A stretch of DNA of 64,000 nt, taken from NCBI RefSeq assembly GCF_014191255.1, contig NZ_JACHWH010000011.1:113555-177554 (forward strand), read 5' to 3'. The stretch comes from Amycolatopsis bartoniae (GTDB taxonomy: Bacteria; Actinomycetota; Actinomycetes; Mycobacteriales; Pseudonocardiaceae). Shown piece after piece: positions 1 to 8,145 of the stretch; position 1 is the first letter of the stretch, and each line of letters opens with the position of its first letter. A program made the position numbers and the translations under genes. Under the pieces are notes generated by a model. It had not been told where the DNA came from. It ran no database searches and saw only the letters and a program-made list of their open reading frames with translations.

Positions 1-1532
1 ATTCGCTGGTTTCCACCAGCGGCGACGTCCATCAGGACCGCGACATCGAGATCGCTACCGCCGAGCAGTGAGACGAACGCCGGTACTTTATCCAGCCCGC
101 CGACTGGGGTGATGGTCCAGCGTGGGTCGAGCGGGGTGCCGCCCGCGCGACGGATCACGTCGCTCATGACGGTCAGGTAGACGACGTCGGAGGGGCCTTC
201 GACCAGCAGTTGGTGCGGACCGATCACCAACGTCTGGGTCATGTCGACACCGAGCGCGCCGAGCAGCGGGAAGACGGTTTCGGGGCGTGCTTTCCAGATG
301 TCCTGGCTGATCTTGGTCCCGTCGTTGTTGATGTCTTCCACGGTCCGGCAGCGCTCGAGCTTGGTCGGCTGGATCATGAACAGCGAGTGGGTGCTGTAGA
401 TGACTTGGTGGTGCGGGGCGAGCTGCTCATCGATGTAGCGCAGCAGGTCGGCCTGGGCTTTGGCGTGCAGGTTCAGGCCCGGCTCGTCGAGCAGGATGAT
501 CCGGCGCTCAGGGTTGCCGGTGTACTCGGAGAAGGCGGCCAGGAACGAGAAGAACCAGATGAAGCCCTTCGACCTACCGGCCATACCGAGGGTGACCCGG
601 TGTTTGCCGTTCTTGATCCGGATGTGGAGCCACGGCTCGGTGTACTGCGGGGCCTGCGGCGTCGGTTTCGGCTTGAATTCGATGTCGAGCTCAACGGACA
701 GGTCCGGGTTCTGTGTCCAGTACTCAAAGAGCTGGTCGGTCAGCTCGTTCGCCGCAGCCTCGAGCGCGGCCTTGCGGCTTTCGTAAGAGTCCTCGGTGAA
801 CTCGTCAGACTCGACGCCGGCCAGCCGCAGCAACGACAGGGCGGTGCGCTCCTCCGCGTCGAGCTCGTCCTCGGCCACCTTCTGCAGCCGCTCGATCGAC
901 ACGCTGCCAGGGAGCACGTTGTACTCGTCGAAGTACTGAAACTTCGGCAGCCGCCGGTGTAAGACGTTCCTGATCTCTGCGTCGAGGTCGCGCTCGTCCA
1001 GCTCGGCGGCCAACTGCACCGCGGCCTCGGCGCCTTCATCCGCGCGCAGCGCGGCGACGAGCTGAGCGACGGTGGTAGGGACGCCGTAGCGGCTGACGTC
1101 GAGGCCCGCCTTCGTAACGAGGTGCCGTGCGGCACCCAGGCCATTGGTGGTCCGCGAGTCCTCGTACCAGGTCGAGTTGTTGTTGTACTTGCGCTTGACA
1201 TACAGCTTGTCGGACGTGAGCGCGTCGGGACCGAACTGCTCGGTGACGGCGTCAATGTCGGCCTGTTCCAGCTGGAATGTGACCTTGACCGGCTCGGCCT
1301 TGGAGATGGTGGCCTTATCCCGGGCCCGGAAGCGGCGCGGGTAGTCCCGCAGCTCGTCGAAGTCGGTCGGGTGGCCACTGGGTAGGGGGTTGAGGCGGTA
1401 GAGCGCTTCGAGTCCAGCTGTTTTGCCGGACTCGTTCTTTCCGACCAGGGCAGTGACGTCTCCGTTGATCGCGAACTCGGTGGAGTCCGTGATGCTCTTG
1501 AACTTGGTGATGTGGGCGGACAGCAGGCGCAC
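1..1532 (-). CDS. OLD-family AAA ATPase/TOPRIM nuclease (3' end beyond window)
   Basis: The reading frame runs off the left edge, so only about the first 510 residues are visible. The GTG start at 1532 is preceded by a GAGGGAG ribosome site at 1542-1550. The protein opens with an SMC/RecF-like strand and Walker A 'GKNESGKT' (residues 31-38). A Walker B-type 'IILLDEPGLNLH' lies near residue 350, followed by an H-loop 'IYSTHS'. The last visible part is a TOPRIM opening 'LLVEGPSDVVYL' and an acidic 'DLDVAVLMD'. This ATPase-TOPRIM order defines OLD (overcoming lysogenization defect) nucleases, which act on DNA and often in phage defence. No partner helicase (GajB-like) is visible on its 5' side, where only IS debris occurs. 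A free-standing class 1 OLD protein is the best reading. Confidence 0.85.
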   Translation of the reverse strand, partial: MRLLSAHITKFKSITDSTEFAINGDVTALVGKNESGKTAGLEALYRLNPLPSGHPTDFDELRDYPRRFRARDKATISKAEPVKVTFQLEQADIDAVTEQFGPDALTSDKLYVKRKYNNNSTWYEDSRTTNGLGAARHLVTKAGLDVSRYGVPTTVAQLVAALRADEGAEAAVQLAAELDERDLDAEIRNVLHRRLPKFQYFDEYNVLPGSVSIERLQKVAEDELDAEERTALSLLRLAGVESDEFTEDSYESRKAALEAAANELTDQLFEYWTQNPDLSVELDIEFKPKPTPQAPQYTEPWLHIRIKNGKHRVTLGMAGRSKGFIWFFSFLAAFSEYTGNPERRIILLDEPGLNLHAKAQADLLRYIDEQLAPHHQVIYSTHSLFMIQPTKLERCRTVEDINNDGTKISQDIWKARPETVFPLLGALGVDMTQTLVIGPHQLLVEGPSDVVYLTVMSDVIRRAGGTPLDPRWTITPVGGLDKVPAFVSLLGGSDLDVAVLMDVAAGGNQR

Positions 1533-1579
1533 CGACGTGTTCTCCCTCTCTAGCTTATAGATGGTGACGATGGCTGCCC

Positions 1580-2040
1580 CGACCAGCGGTGCATGACTTT
1601 ACGCCATCGGCGGGCGGGCGCTGCGCATCTAGGTGGACGTGTCCGGGTCTCGAGTCGGCGGCGCCGGCCGCGCCGGCGCGTGGTGGCTGTCTTTGCCGTG
1701 GATCCGCCAGCCGCCGCCCGACGGTCCGCACCGAGATGGTGATGCCCTCGGCGATCAGCTCGGTGGTGATCCGGCTGGCGGAGTACTTCCGTCGCCGGCG
1801 TACCTGCTCGATCCGAGCCACGACCTCGGCGGGGCGTAGCGGTGGGCTGGTGGTGCGGGACACTCGGATGGTCGAGCAGGTCGGTCTCGCCGTGGCGGCG
1901 CCAGCGGTTGACCCACTTCGATGCGCATTGGCGGGGAGATGCCCATCTCGGCGGCGACGCGGGCGATGGGGCAAGTCTGGCAACGCGCGACGAGCCGGCG
2001 ACGGCCCCCGACCGACAACGGAGCGTTACGAAAGACCCGT
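1580..2040 (-). pseudogene. IS481-family transposase N-terminal remnant
   Basis: Read on the minus strand, one frame gives 'RNAPLSVGGRRRLVARC' and 'VAAEMGIS'. After a frame change come 'PAEVVARIEQVRRRRKYSAS' and 'RITTELIAEGITISVRTVGR'. These match the helix-turn-helix N-terminus of IS481-type DDE transposases. At least one frameshift follows 'EMGIS', another lies downstream, and the DDE catalytic core is absent. The piece lies between the OLD gene start and an IS256 remnant, so it is transposition debris with no expected function. Confidence 0.7.
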
Positions 2041-2119
2041 CCCTCGTCTCAGGCTCCGTCAGCCGACACCAACGTCATGACCGGGTCTATCTCACGAACG
2101 GTGTTTCTGGCGTCGTTGA

Positions 2120-3058
2120 TCAGTAGGTTTCGGCGGTCGGCCAGCGATCACCGAAGGTGATGGCGAACGCGTTGATCACGGGTTTCCAGCGCATTGTCCA
2201 TCGGGCGCGTCCTGTCCCGCTCGGATCCAGGCTGCGGGTCACAAGATACAGGCATTTCAACGCTGCCTGTTCGGTGGGGAAATGGCCGCGTGCCCGCACG
2301 GCACGGCGGTAGCGGGCATTCAGCAACTCGATCGCGTTGGTGGAACAGATCATGCGACGAATCTCGACGTCGTAGTCGAGGAAGGGAATGAACTCCTCCC
2401 ACGCGTTTCGCCACAACCTGATCAGTGCCGGATACTTGCGTCCCCATTTCTCCGCAAGTTCAGCGTCGGGACTGGCTGAGGTGTAGATCAGTCTTACATC
2501 ACGCTTGAGTGCGTCCAGTGCTGCCGCGCGACGAGCCGGAACGTATTGCGAACAAGGTGGACAATGCAGGTGTGGACCAGCGTGCTCGGCCAGACGTTCG
2601 AGACAACCTCGGGGAGCCCTTCCAGACCGTCGCAGACGAGGAAGAACACGTCGGTGACGCCGCGGTTCTTCAACTCGACCAGCACACTCATCCAGAACTT
2701 CGCCCCCTCGCCACCGGCACCCATCCACAGACCCAGCACGTCCTTATGGCCGTCCACAGTGACTCCGATCGCGCCGTAGACGGGCCCGTTGGCGACCTGC
2801 CCGTCACGCACCTTGACCACGATCGCGTCGATGAACACGGCGGCGTACACCGAGTCGATTCTTCTCATGTCCGAGATGCTCGGTCATCTCCTCGTTCAGC
2901 GCCGTTTCCAGCACCTTCTTGTTGAACAGCTTCAACAGCCCATCAGGACCGGTCAGCTCCAGCCCACGGGCCTTCGCCTCGGCCACCATCCCCGCCGCAG
3001 CGGCCTGCTCCGGCGACCGTTGCCGCGCCGGCTTCTTCCCACTCTTACCGGGATCCAT
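2120..3058 (-). pseudogene. IS256-family transposase, internally deleted and frameshifted
   Basis: The minus-strand N-terminus starts near 3058 ('MDPGKSGKKPARQRSP') and runs through 'EEMTEHLGHEKN'. It then jumps near 2870 directly to 'VYAAVFIDAIVVKVRDGQV', so roughly one hundred residues present in intact IS256 (Mutator) transposases are missing. The frame also changes at the jump. Another frameshift near 2520 separates 'VRNTFRLVARQHW' from 'DALKRDVRLIYTSAS'. The C-terminus 'EIRRMICSTNAIELLNARYR' is well kept. IS256 enzymes are DDE transposases; here the central catalytic region is broken, so the copy is dead. Related IS256 fragments lie near 18.1, 35.8 and 52.6 kb. Confidence 0.85.
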
Positions 3059-3119
3059 AGGGTCAGATGTCATCCTTACCGTGATCGGTAGGTGTCCCGG
3101 AGCAGCCCATATGCTCTCC

Positions 3120-3306
3120 GGCACCCAGGGTGCCGGGTATGGCTTTGATGTCACCGCCGCCGATGGCCTTGAGTGATTGGCCGCCCGGCACCCCGCGACG
3201 ACTCGACCGCTCATTGGGATGCGCGACGTGGATCGCTGTGTAAGGACGCGACGGCGAGGTCGTCTGTTGGGCCGTGACCGCGACATCATTCGAGCTGGAG
3301 GTGACC
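3120..3306 (+). ncRNA. Possible IS110 bridge-RNA region (5' non-coding end)
   Basis: The stretch before the IS110 recombinase is non-coding and has stem potential. 'GGCACCCAGGGTGCC' at 3120-3134 folds into a 6-bp hairpin. IS110-group elements are known to encode a bridge RNA in the region upstream of the recombinase, which guides donor and target recognition. Two further hints mark possible element ends. 'GAGTGATT' (3171-3178) is inverted as 'AATCACTC' (4517-4524), and 'TCATTGGGA' occurs at 3211-3219 and again at 4509-4517. No guide loops are demonstrated; this is inference from element type and position. Confidence 0.35.
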
Positions 3307-4503
3307 GTGCCCGAACTGTGGGCCGGAATCGACGCAGGCAAATCACATCACCATTGCGTCGTGCTGGACGCCGACGGGAAACGACGGCTGTCCCGGCGAG
3401 TCGCCAACGACGAGACGGCGCTGCTGGAACTCATCGCCAACGTCGCCGAACTCGCCGGCGACGACGCCACAACCTGGGCGATCGATCTCAACAGCGGAGG
3501 CGCAGCGCTGCTGCTGGCACTGCTGGTCAACCACGATCAGCGCCTGCTCTACATTCCCGGCCGCACCGTCTACCACGCGGCAGCCAGTTACCGCGGAGAC
3601 GGCAAGACCGATGCCAAGGACGCCGCGATCATCGCCGACCAGGCCCGCATGCGCCGCGACTTGCAACCGTTGAGGCCAGGCGATGACATCAGTGTCGACC
3701 TGCGGATCCTGACCGCTCGCCGCACCGACCTGATCTGCGACCGCACCCGAACGATCAACCGGCTGCGAACGCAACTGCTCGAATACTTCCCCGCTCTTGA
3801 GCGAGCTTTCGATTACAGCGCCAGCAAAGCCGCGCTCACTTTGCTGACCGGCTATCAAACGCCCGAAGCGCTGCGGCGGATCGGGCACTCCCGACTGGAA
3901 ACGTGGCTACGCAACAGGAAAGTCCGCAACGCTGCGGCCGTCGCGGCAACCGCGATCGAGGCTGCGGCAGCACAACACACGACGTTGCCCGGCCAACGGC
4001 TCGCTGCTGATATGGTCATCAGGCTGGCGAAGGCGGTGATCGCTCTCAACGAGGAAATCGCCGAGATCGACACCCTGATCGAGAGTCGGTTCCGCCAGCA
4101 CCGACACGCCGAGATCATCTTGAGCCTGCCCGGATTCGGCCCATTGCTCGGTGCCGAGTTCCTTGCCTCAACCGGCGGCGACATGACCCCGTTCGGCACC
4201 GCCAACCGTCTCGCGGGCGTCGCCGGGCTCGCGCCCGCACCCCACGATTCTGGACGCATCAGCGGCAACCTGCGCCGACCACGACGCTACGACCGGCGTC
4301 TGCTGCGCGCCTTCTACCTCTCGGCACTGGCCAGCATCCGCTGGTGCGCCGCGTCGAAAGCCTACTACGACCGCAAGAGAGCCGAAGGGAAACGGCACAC
4401 CCAAGCCGTCATCGCGCTCGCGCGCCGACGACTCAACGTGCTCTGGGCCATGCTGCGTGACAACACGCAATACCACGCCGAACCCGCGCCACTTACCGCT
4501 TGA
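3307..4503 (+). CDS. IS110-family transposase (DEDD recombinase)
   Basis: This is a recombinase of about 398 residues that moves its IS without DDE chemistry. The N-terminal RuvC-like DEDD domain shows 'WAGIDAGKSHHHCVVLD' and 'RGDGKTDAKDAAIIADQAR'. The C-terminal Tnp domain has 'LPGFGPLLGAEFLASTGGD' followed by 'RLAGVAGLAPAPHDSGRISG', where the nucleophilic serine of this family resides. The GTG start at 3307 follows GGAGG at 3297-3301; an ATG at 3274 is in frame but lacks a comparable site. No frameshift is visible, so it may be active. A decayed relative lies at about 19405-19707. It has landed next to the IS256 remnant. Confidence 0.9.
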   Translation: MPELWAGIDAGKSHHHCVVLDADGKRRLSRRVANDETALLELIANVAELAGDDATTWAIDLNSGGAALLLALLVNHDQRLLYIPGRTVYHAAASYRGDGKTDAKDAAIIADQARMRRDLQPLRPGDDISVDLRILTARRTDLICDRTRTINRLRTQLLEYFPALERAFDYSASKAALTLLTGYQTPEALRRIGHSRLETWLRNRKVRNAAAVAATAIEAAAAQHTTLPGQRLAADMVIRLAKAVIALNEEIAEIDTLIESRFRQHRHAEIILSLPGFGPLLGAEFLASTGGDMTPFGTANRLAGVAGLAPAPHDSGRISGNLRRPRRYDRRLLRAFYLSALASIRWCAASKAYYDRKRAEGKRHTQAVIALARRRLNVLWAMLRDNTQYHAEPAPLTA

Positions 4504-4576
4504 CAACATCATTGGGAATCACTCACAGTGCCCATCCCCGCCGAACCTCAGCCCGGCGTGTCGGGCCAGAAACACC

Positions 4577-4599
4577 GATCTTGAAGCAGTCCCAAGATC
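4577..4599. other. Small hairpin downstream of the IS110 gene
   Basis: GATCTTG at 4577-4583 pairs with CAAGATC at 4593-4599 across a 9-nt loop. No T-run follows, so a Rho-independent terminator is not supported. It lies between the transposase stop and a methyltransferase remnant. Confidence 0.3.
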
Positions 4600-4639
4600 C
4601 CGGGGGTTCGGCGTAGGGAGGATACGGCGGGGCCGCCAT

Positions 4640-5046
4640 CCGCCTACTCTGCGTTTGCCTCGGCGGACAACTTGACTGCTCTGGTGCAAGCTTGGTCAAC
4701 GACTCCGGCCCAGCACTGATCGGCGACGGCCTGCAAGTCGATCGCCGCGTGGCGGCGGGTGTCTCCGTGTTCTTCGAGCAAGTCGCGGGAGCGCGCGACC
4801 GCGATCGGGTCGTAGTCGGCGTAGACCACGCGGGCACCCTAGGCTTGACTTCGTCGGCGACCTCGTGTGCGTGCCGCATCGTCGGCAAGCCCGATCCGTT
4901 CTCGATGGACTGGGGCGATGCCCTTCCCGATGCGATACCGGACCATGCGGTGCAGGAATACCCGGTTGGCCTTGGCGATCTGTCGCAGTTCGGGAGATTC
5001 GCCGAGGACGGCGTCGCCGAAGTCGCGATCGACGGTCCACGACGCC
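4640..5046 (-). pseudogene. SAM-dependent methyltransferase remnant (Methyltransf_19-like)
   Basis: Several minus-strand frames must be joined to see it: 'GDAVLGESPELRQIAKANRV' plus 'FLHRMVRYRIGKGIA', then 'GSGLPTMRHAHEVADEVKP', then 'VVYADYDPIAVARSRDLLEE'. Together these match the actinobacterial S-adenosyl methyltransferase family PF04672, including its glycine-rich SAM loop and the 'Y-x-D-x-DP' acidic strand. At least two frameshifts and a missing C-terminus make it non-functional. It lies between the IS110 copy and the PucR regulator and ends at the regulator's stop. It is probably a chromosomal gene destroyed when the neighbouring island or IS elements arrived. Confidence 0.65.
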
Positions 5047-6222
5047 TCACCCTCGCGGATCTTTTGATCCGGCTTCCCACGACCACCGTTGCAGAGCCCA
5101 CCACGCTTCGAACGCGACCGCGTCGAGGCTCAGGTCGCGCCCAGTCATCGTCTCGAACTTGCGAAGCCGGTAGCGCAGCGTGTTCGGGTGCACGCAGAGT
5201 CGCGTCGCGGCGTCGCGCACGTTGCGGTTCGCCGCGAGATAGGCCCTGACCGATTCCCGCAGCTGCTTGCCTCCGTCTGTTTCGGACTCCGTGGGCGCTA
5301 TGTAGCGCTCCACCAGCAACGCACCGACGTCGTCGGCTGATGCCACGGCCAGCCGAAGAGACAGCCTCTCCGCTGTCAACAAACCCGACATACCAAAAGC
5401 CAGCCCCACGTCGAGGACCTGGCTGGCGCACCGGAAGGAGATCGGGAGGTCGGCGAGATCGACGGCCGGACCGACAGCCACCGCCAGCCGCTCGGGAATC
5501 ACGGGCGGAGTCGCGACGACACCGGCGACGTCCCCCTCGAAGATGCCGATCAAGGAGGGCGCACGGCGAGTCGTCCTGGCCACGAGTTCGGTCATGGTGC
5601 GCAGCCCCTGCTCCGCGGTGGCCCGGGCGCGCAAGGTGACGTAGGAGATGCCGACCGGAAGTCCGTATGTAGCGCACAGGGCGTGGTGATTTGGCCCGGT
5701 GGCACCGGTGAGCAGGGCGTGGAGGAAGTTGAACCGCTGCCGCTCGTCATGGCGAGCGAGGTTGAGTTCCTCGTCGCGATGCACCGCGGCCAGCCGCAAC
5801 GTCACGACATCCGTCACTTCCCACAGTGCATTCACACCACGCAGAGTCTCGCCGCTGTCCAACCCGAACTCCACGGCCCACCGCGTGAAGTAGGTGCGCA
5901 AGATGCTGATGGACAGTCGGTAGGCGTGCAGCGCGTTCTCGATCGGCACTCCCGAGCGGACACGCTCGCGGACGATCCAGGCCTCCTCGATCATGTCGTC
6001 CTCGCCCGGTCCCCTGCCCTCACGCAAAGCCCTGGCGACGCGCGCGTGGTTGCGCAGAGCCGACTGCACGAGTGACTCGTGGGGGACCAGCCGGTAGTCC
6101 GCGATCCTGCGATGGACAGCGTCCGCTGTTTCCGCTGCGATAGCCGCGGCGTGGTCGGACATCGTGTGCAGCACCCGCTCCAAGACGGGGTTCAGCAAGG
6201 CCGTGTTGTCTGGGTCCTGCAC
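5047..6222 (-). CDS. PucR-family transcriptional regulator
   Basis: This 391-residue regulator carries a C-terminal PucR/CdaR helix-turn-helix: 'AYLAANRNVRDAATRLCVHP' followed by 'NTLRYRLRKFE'. The N-terminal half ('ADYRLVPHESLVQSALRNH') and central GGDEF-like sensor region are typical of actinobacterial PucR activators. The GTG start at 6222 follows AGGAGAGG at 6231-6238 with 8-nt spacing. Longer in-frame starts lack such a site. It is divergent from the MHS permease and catabolic operon, so it is the likely local activator, responding to the pathway substrate. A TGCTAGAAT extended -10 candidate lies at 6314-6322 on the minus strand. Confidence 0.88.
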   Translation of the reverse strand: MQDPDNTALLNPVLERVLHTMSDHAAAIAAETADAVHRRIADYRLVPHESLVQSALRNHARVARALREGRGPGEDDMIEEAWIVRERVRSGVPIENALHAYRLSISILRTYFTRWAVEFGLDSGETLRGVNALWEVTDVVTLRLAAVHRDEELNLARHDERQRFNFLHALLTGATGPNHHALCATYGLPVGISYVTLRARATAEQGLRTMTELVARTTRRAPSLIGIFEGDVAGVVATPPVIPERLAVAVGPAVDLADLPISFRCASQVLDVGLAFGMSGLLTAERLSLRLAVASADDVGALLVERYIAPTESETDGGKQLRESVRAYLAANRNVRDAATRLCVHPNTLRYRLRKFETMTGRDLSLDAVAFEAWWALQRWSWEAGSKDPRG

Positions 6223-6349
6223 TCGATGCGCCTCTCCTGCCGGTCGTGTGCCGAGGGCAGCCTCAGGGGGCGACTGTGGATACGACTTGGTCGCGACGCC
6301 CAATCGAAGACGAATTCTAGCACTCAACAGGCGGTTCATCGTTTGGCGT

Positions 6350-6365
6350 TTGTTCGCGCGGACAA
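6350..6365. promoter_or_regulatory. Operator-like palindrome between pucR-type gene and permease
   Basis: TTGTTCGCGCGGACAA is a 16-bp near-perfect palindrome with only one mismatched pair. It lies in the 296-bp divergent region, about 30 bp upstream of the minus-strand extended -10 candidate (6314-6322). This is a sensible location for a site controlling both directions. Binding by the PucR protein is inference. Confidence 0.4.
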
Positions 6366-6518
6366 TTCGGCGGGCTGACTGTTTGGCCGACGGGCCGTTG
6401 TCGTCGCCCCCCTGCCGAGAGCAGAGTGACAGCCATCGCGCCGTACCCGGAGCAATCCGGGGAGTCTGCGGCACATCCAGTCGAACCGCCCACATCGTGG
6501 TGGACAGGAGGCATCGTC

Positions 6519-7844
6519 GTGGACGCTTCTTCGCCATCGACCCCACCAGCCGTTCTCAGCACGGCGACTCACAACCGGGCGGTGCAGCGACGGGCGACCG
6601 TCGGTGCAGTCGCCGGCAACTTCGTCGAGTGGTACGACTTCTTCGTCTACGGCTCACTCGCCGCAGTGATCGGACCGCTCTTCTTCCCCGCCGCGGATCC
6701 TACGACCTCGCTGCTCACGGCCTTCGCCGTCTACGGCGCCGCGTTCGTCGCCCGCCCGATCGGCGCGCTGGTGTTCGGCAACCTCGGCGACCGCATCGGC
6801 CGCCGAATCACCCTGTCCGCGGTGATCCTGGTGATGTCGGGGGCCTCGTTCCTGATCGGACTGCTGCCGACCTACGCCGCTGCCGGACCCCTCGCCGCGG
6901 TCCTGCTGGTCGCGCTTCGCCTCATTCAGGGCTTCTCCGCCGGCGGTGAATTCGGTGGGGCCGCCTCATTCGTCGTCGAGTACGCGCCACCGAACCGGCG
7001 TGGCCTCTACGGATCCTGGATCACCGTGGGCTTCGGCGCCGGCCTGGCCTTCGGAGCGATCGTCGGGGCCGCGGTCTCGTCGATCTTGAGCCCGGAGCAG
7101 ATGTCGAGCTGGGGCTGGCGGATCCCATTCCTGGTGGCGCTGCCCCTCGGTTTCATCGGGCTCTACCTGCGCCTCCGGCTGGAGGAGACGCCCCACTTCG
7201 AGGCGGTGAAGTCCGAGCGGAAGGACGTGCGGACCCCGATCCTGTTCGTGATCCGCACGTATCCGAGGGAGATCGTCGTGGGGCTCGGCGTGCTGGTCGC
7301 GTCGTCCCTGCCCACCTACATCTTCTATGTCTACGTGCCGTCCTACCTCGCGGTCACCAAGACCACCACACTGCGCGAGGCTCTGACGCTCACCGTGATC
7401 AGCCTGCTGGTCTATGTGGCGTTGCTGCCGATCATGGGCAGGCTGTCCGACTCCGTCGGACGCAGGCCGATGCTCATCGGCGGTGCGACCGCCCAGATCG
7501 TCGTCGGCTACCCATGCTTCTGGTTGCTCAACCAGCACAGCTTCGGGCTGGCGCTGACCGCGTTCGTGCTGTTCGCCGTGGCCGCGGCACCGCTGAACTC
7601 CCAGCTGGCCGTGTTCTCCTCCGAGATGTTTCCGACCGTCGTGCGTTACGGCGGCGTCTCGATCATCTACACCTTCGCCAACATGGTCTTCGGCGGCGGC
7701 ACCCCGTTGTTGATGACGTGGCTGACCGCCGCCACCCGCAACCCGATCGTGCCGGGTTACTTCATCGTGGGCGCGGGCGTCATCTCCCTGCTGTCGGCCC
7801 TGGCGCTGCGAGAGACCTACCGCAAGCCTCTCGCCGACGCCTGA
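6519..7844 (+). CDS. MHS-family MFS permease (metabolite:H+ symporter)
   Basis: This 441-residue twelve-helix permease belongs to the metabolite:H+ symporter branch of the major facilitator superfamily, whose members import organic acids such as citrate, shikimate or oxoglutarate. Diagnostic segments are 'GNFVEWYDFFVYGSLA', the loop 2-3 signature 'GNLGDRIGRRITL', 'RLIQGFSAGGEFGGAASFV' and 'GRLSDSVGRRPMLIGG'. The GTG start at 6519 follows a perfect AGGAGG at 6506-6511. It heads a + strand operon of ester hydrolases and acyl-CoA ligases, so it probably imports the substrate acid or ester. Substrate identity cannot be read from sequence. Confidence 0.9.
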   Translation: MDASSPSTPPAVLSTATHNRAVQRRATVGAVAGNFVEWYDFFVYGSLAAVIGPLFFPAADPTTSLLTAFAVYGAAFVARPIGALVFGNLGDRIGRRITLSAVILVMSGASFLIGLLPTYAAAGPLAAVLLVALRLIQGFSAGGEFGGAASFVVEYAPPNRRGLYGSWITVGFGAGLAFGAIVGAAVSSILSPEQMSSWGWRIPFLVALPLGFIGLYLRLRLEETPHFEAVKSERKDVRTPILFVIRTYPREIVVGLGVLVASSLPTYIFYVYVPSYLAVTKTTTLREALTLTVISLLVYVALLPIMGRLSDSVGRRPMLIGGATAQIVVGYPCFWLLNQHSFGLALTAFVLFAVAAAPLNSQLAVFSSEMFPTVVRYGGVSIIYTFANMVFGGGTPLLMTWLTAATRNPIVPGYFIVGAGVISLLSALALRETYRKPLADA

Positions 7845-7881
7845 CCCACGCGAATCCCCCTGATCCATAAGGAGGCCCTCG

Positions 7882-8136
7882 ATGACGACTGTCGATTCCA
7901 CGACAGTGTCAACACAGCAGTCGAGCACCGTCGTGCGCAAGCTCGACGTTCTGGCGGCCAAGGAGTCGCTCCGGGATGTGCTCCATCGCTACGCCCGTGG
8001 CGCCGACCGAGCCGACATCGAGCTGTTCAAGTCCTGCTGCCACCCCGACGCGACTGACTGCCACTGGTCCTCCAACGGCAACGCGCACGAGTTCGCCGGC
8101 CGGGTCGCTGCCCGCGAGCGCAACCGGAACCGGTAG
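7882..8136 (+). pseudogene. Truncated NTF2/SnoaL-like protein
   Basis: AAGGAGG at 7869-7875 drives a short frame whose first 60 residues ('ESLRDVLHRYARGADRADIE', 'KSCCHPDATDCHWSSNG') match the N-terminus of the intact 205-residue NTF2-like protein at 12216-12833. After 'AHEF' the frame falls into unrelated arginine-rich sequence and stops. The homologous helices and sheet needed for the cone fold are missing. A deletion appears to have removed about two thirds of the gene while keeping the operon in register, since the ligase starts 10 bp later. It could still be translated as an 84-residue peptide. Confidence 0.65.
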
Positions 8137-8145
8137 GAGCGCGCT

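Noticed and set aside
5047..6546. A 499-residue reading of the PucR gene from an upstream ATG
   Set aside because: The extra N-terminus has no homology and would cross the divergent promoter region. GTG 6222 has AGGAGAGG at ideal spacing.
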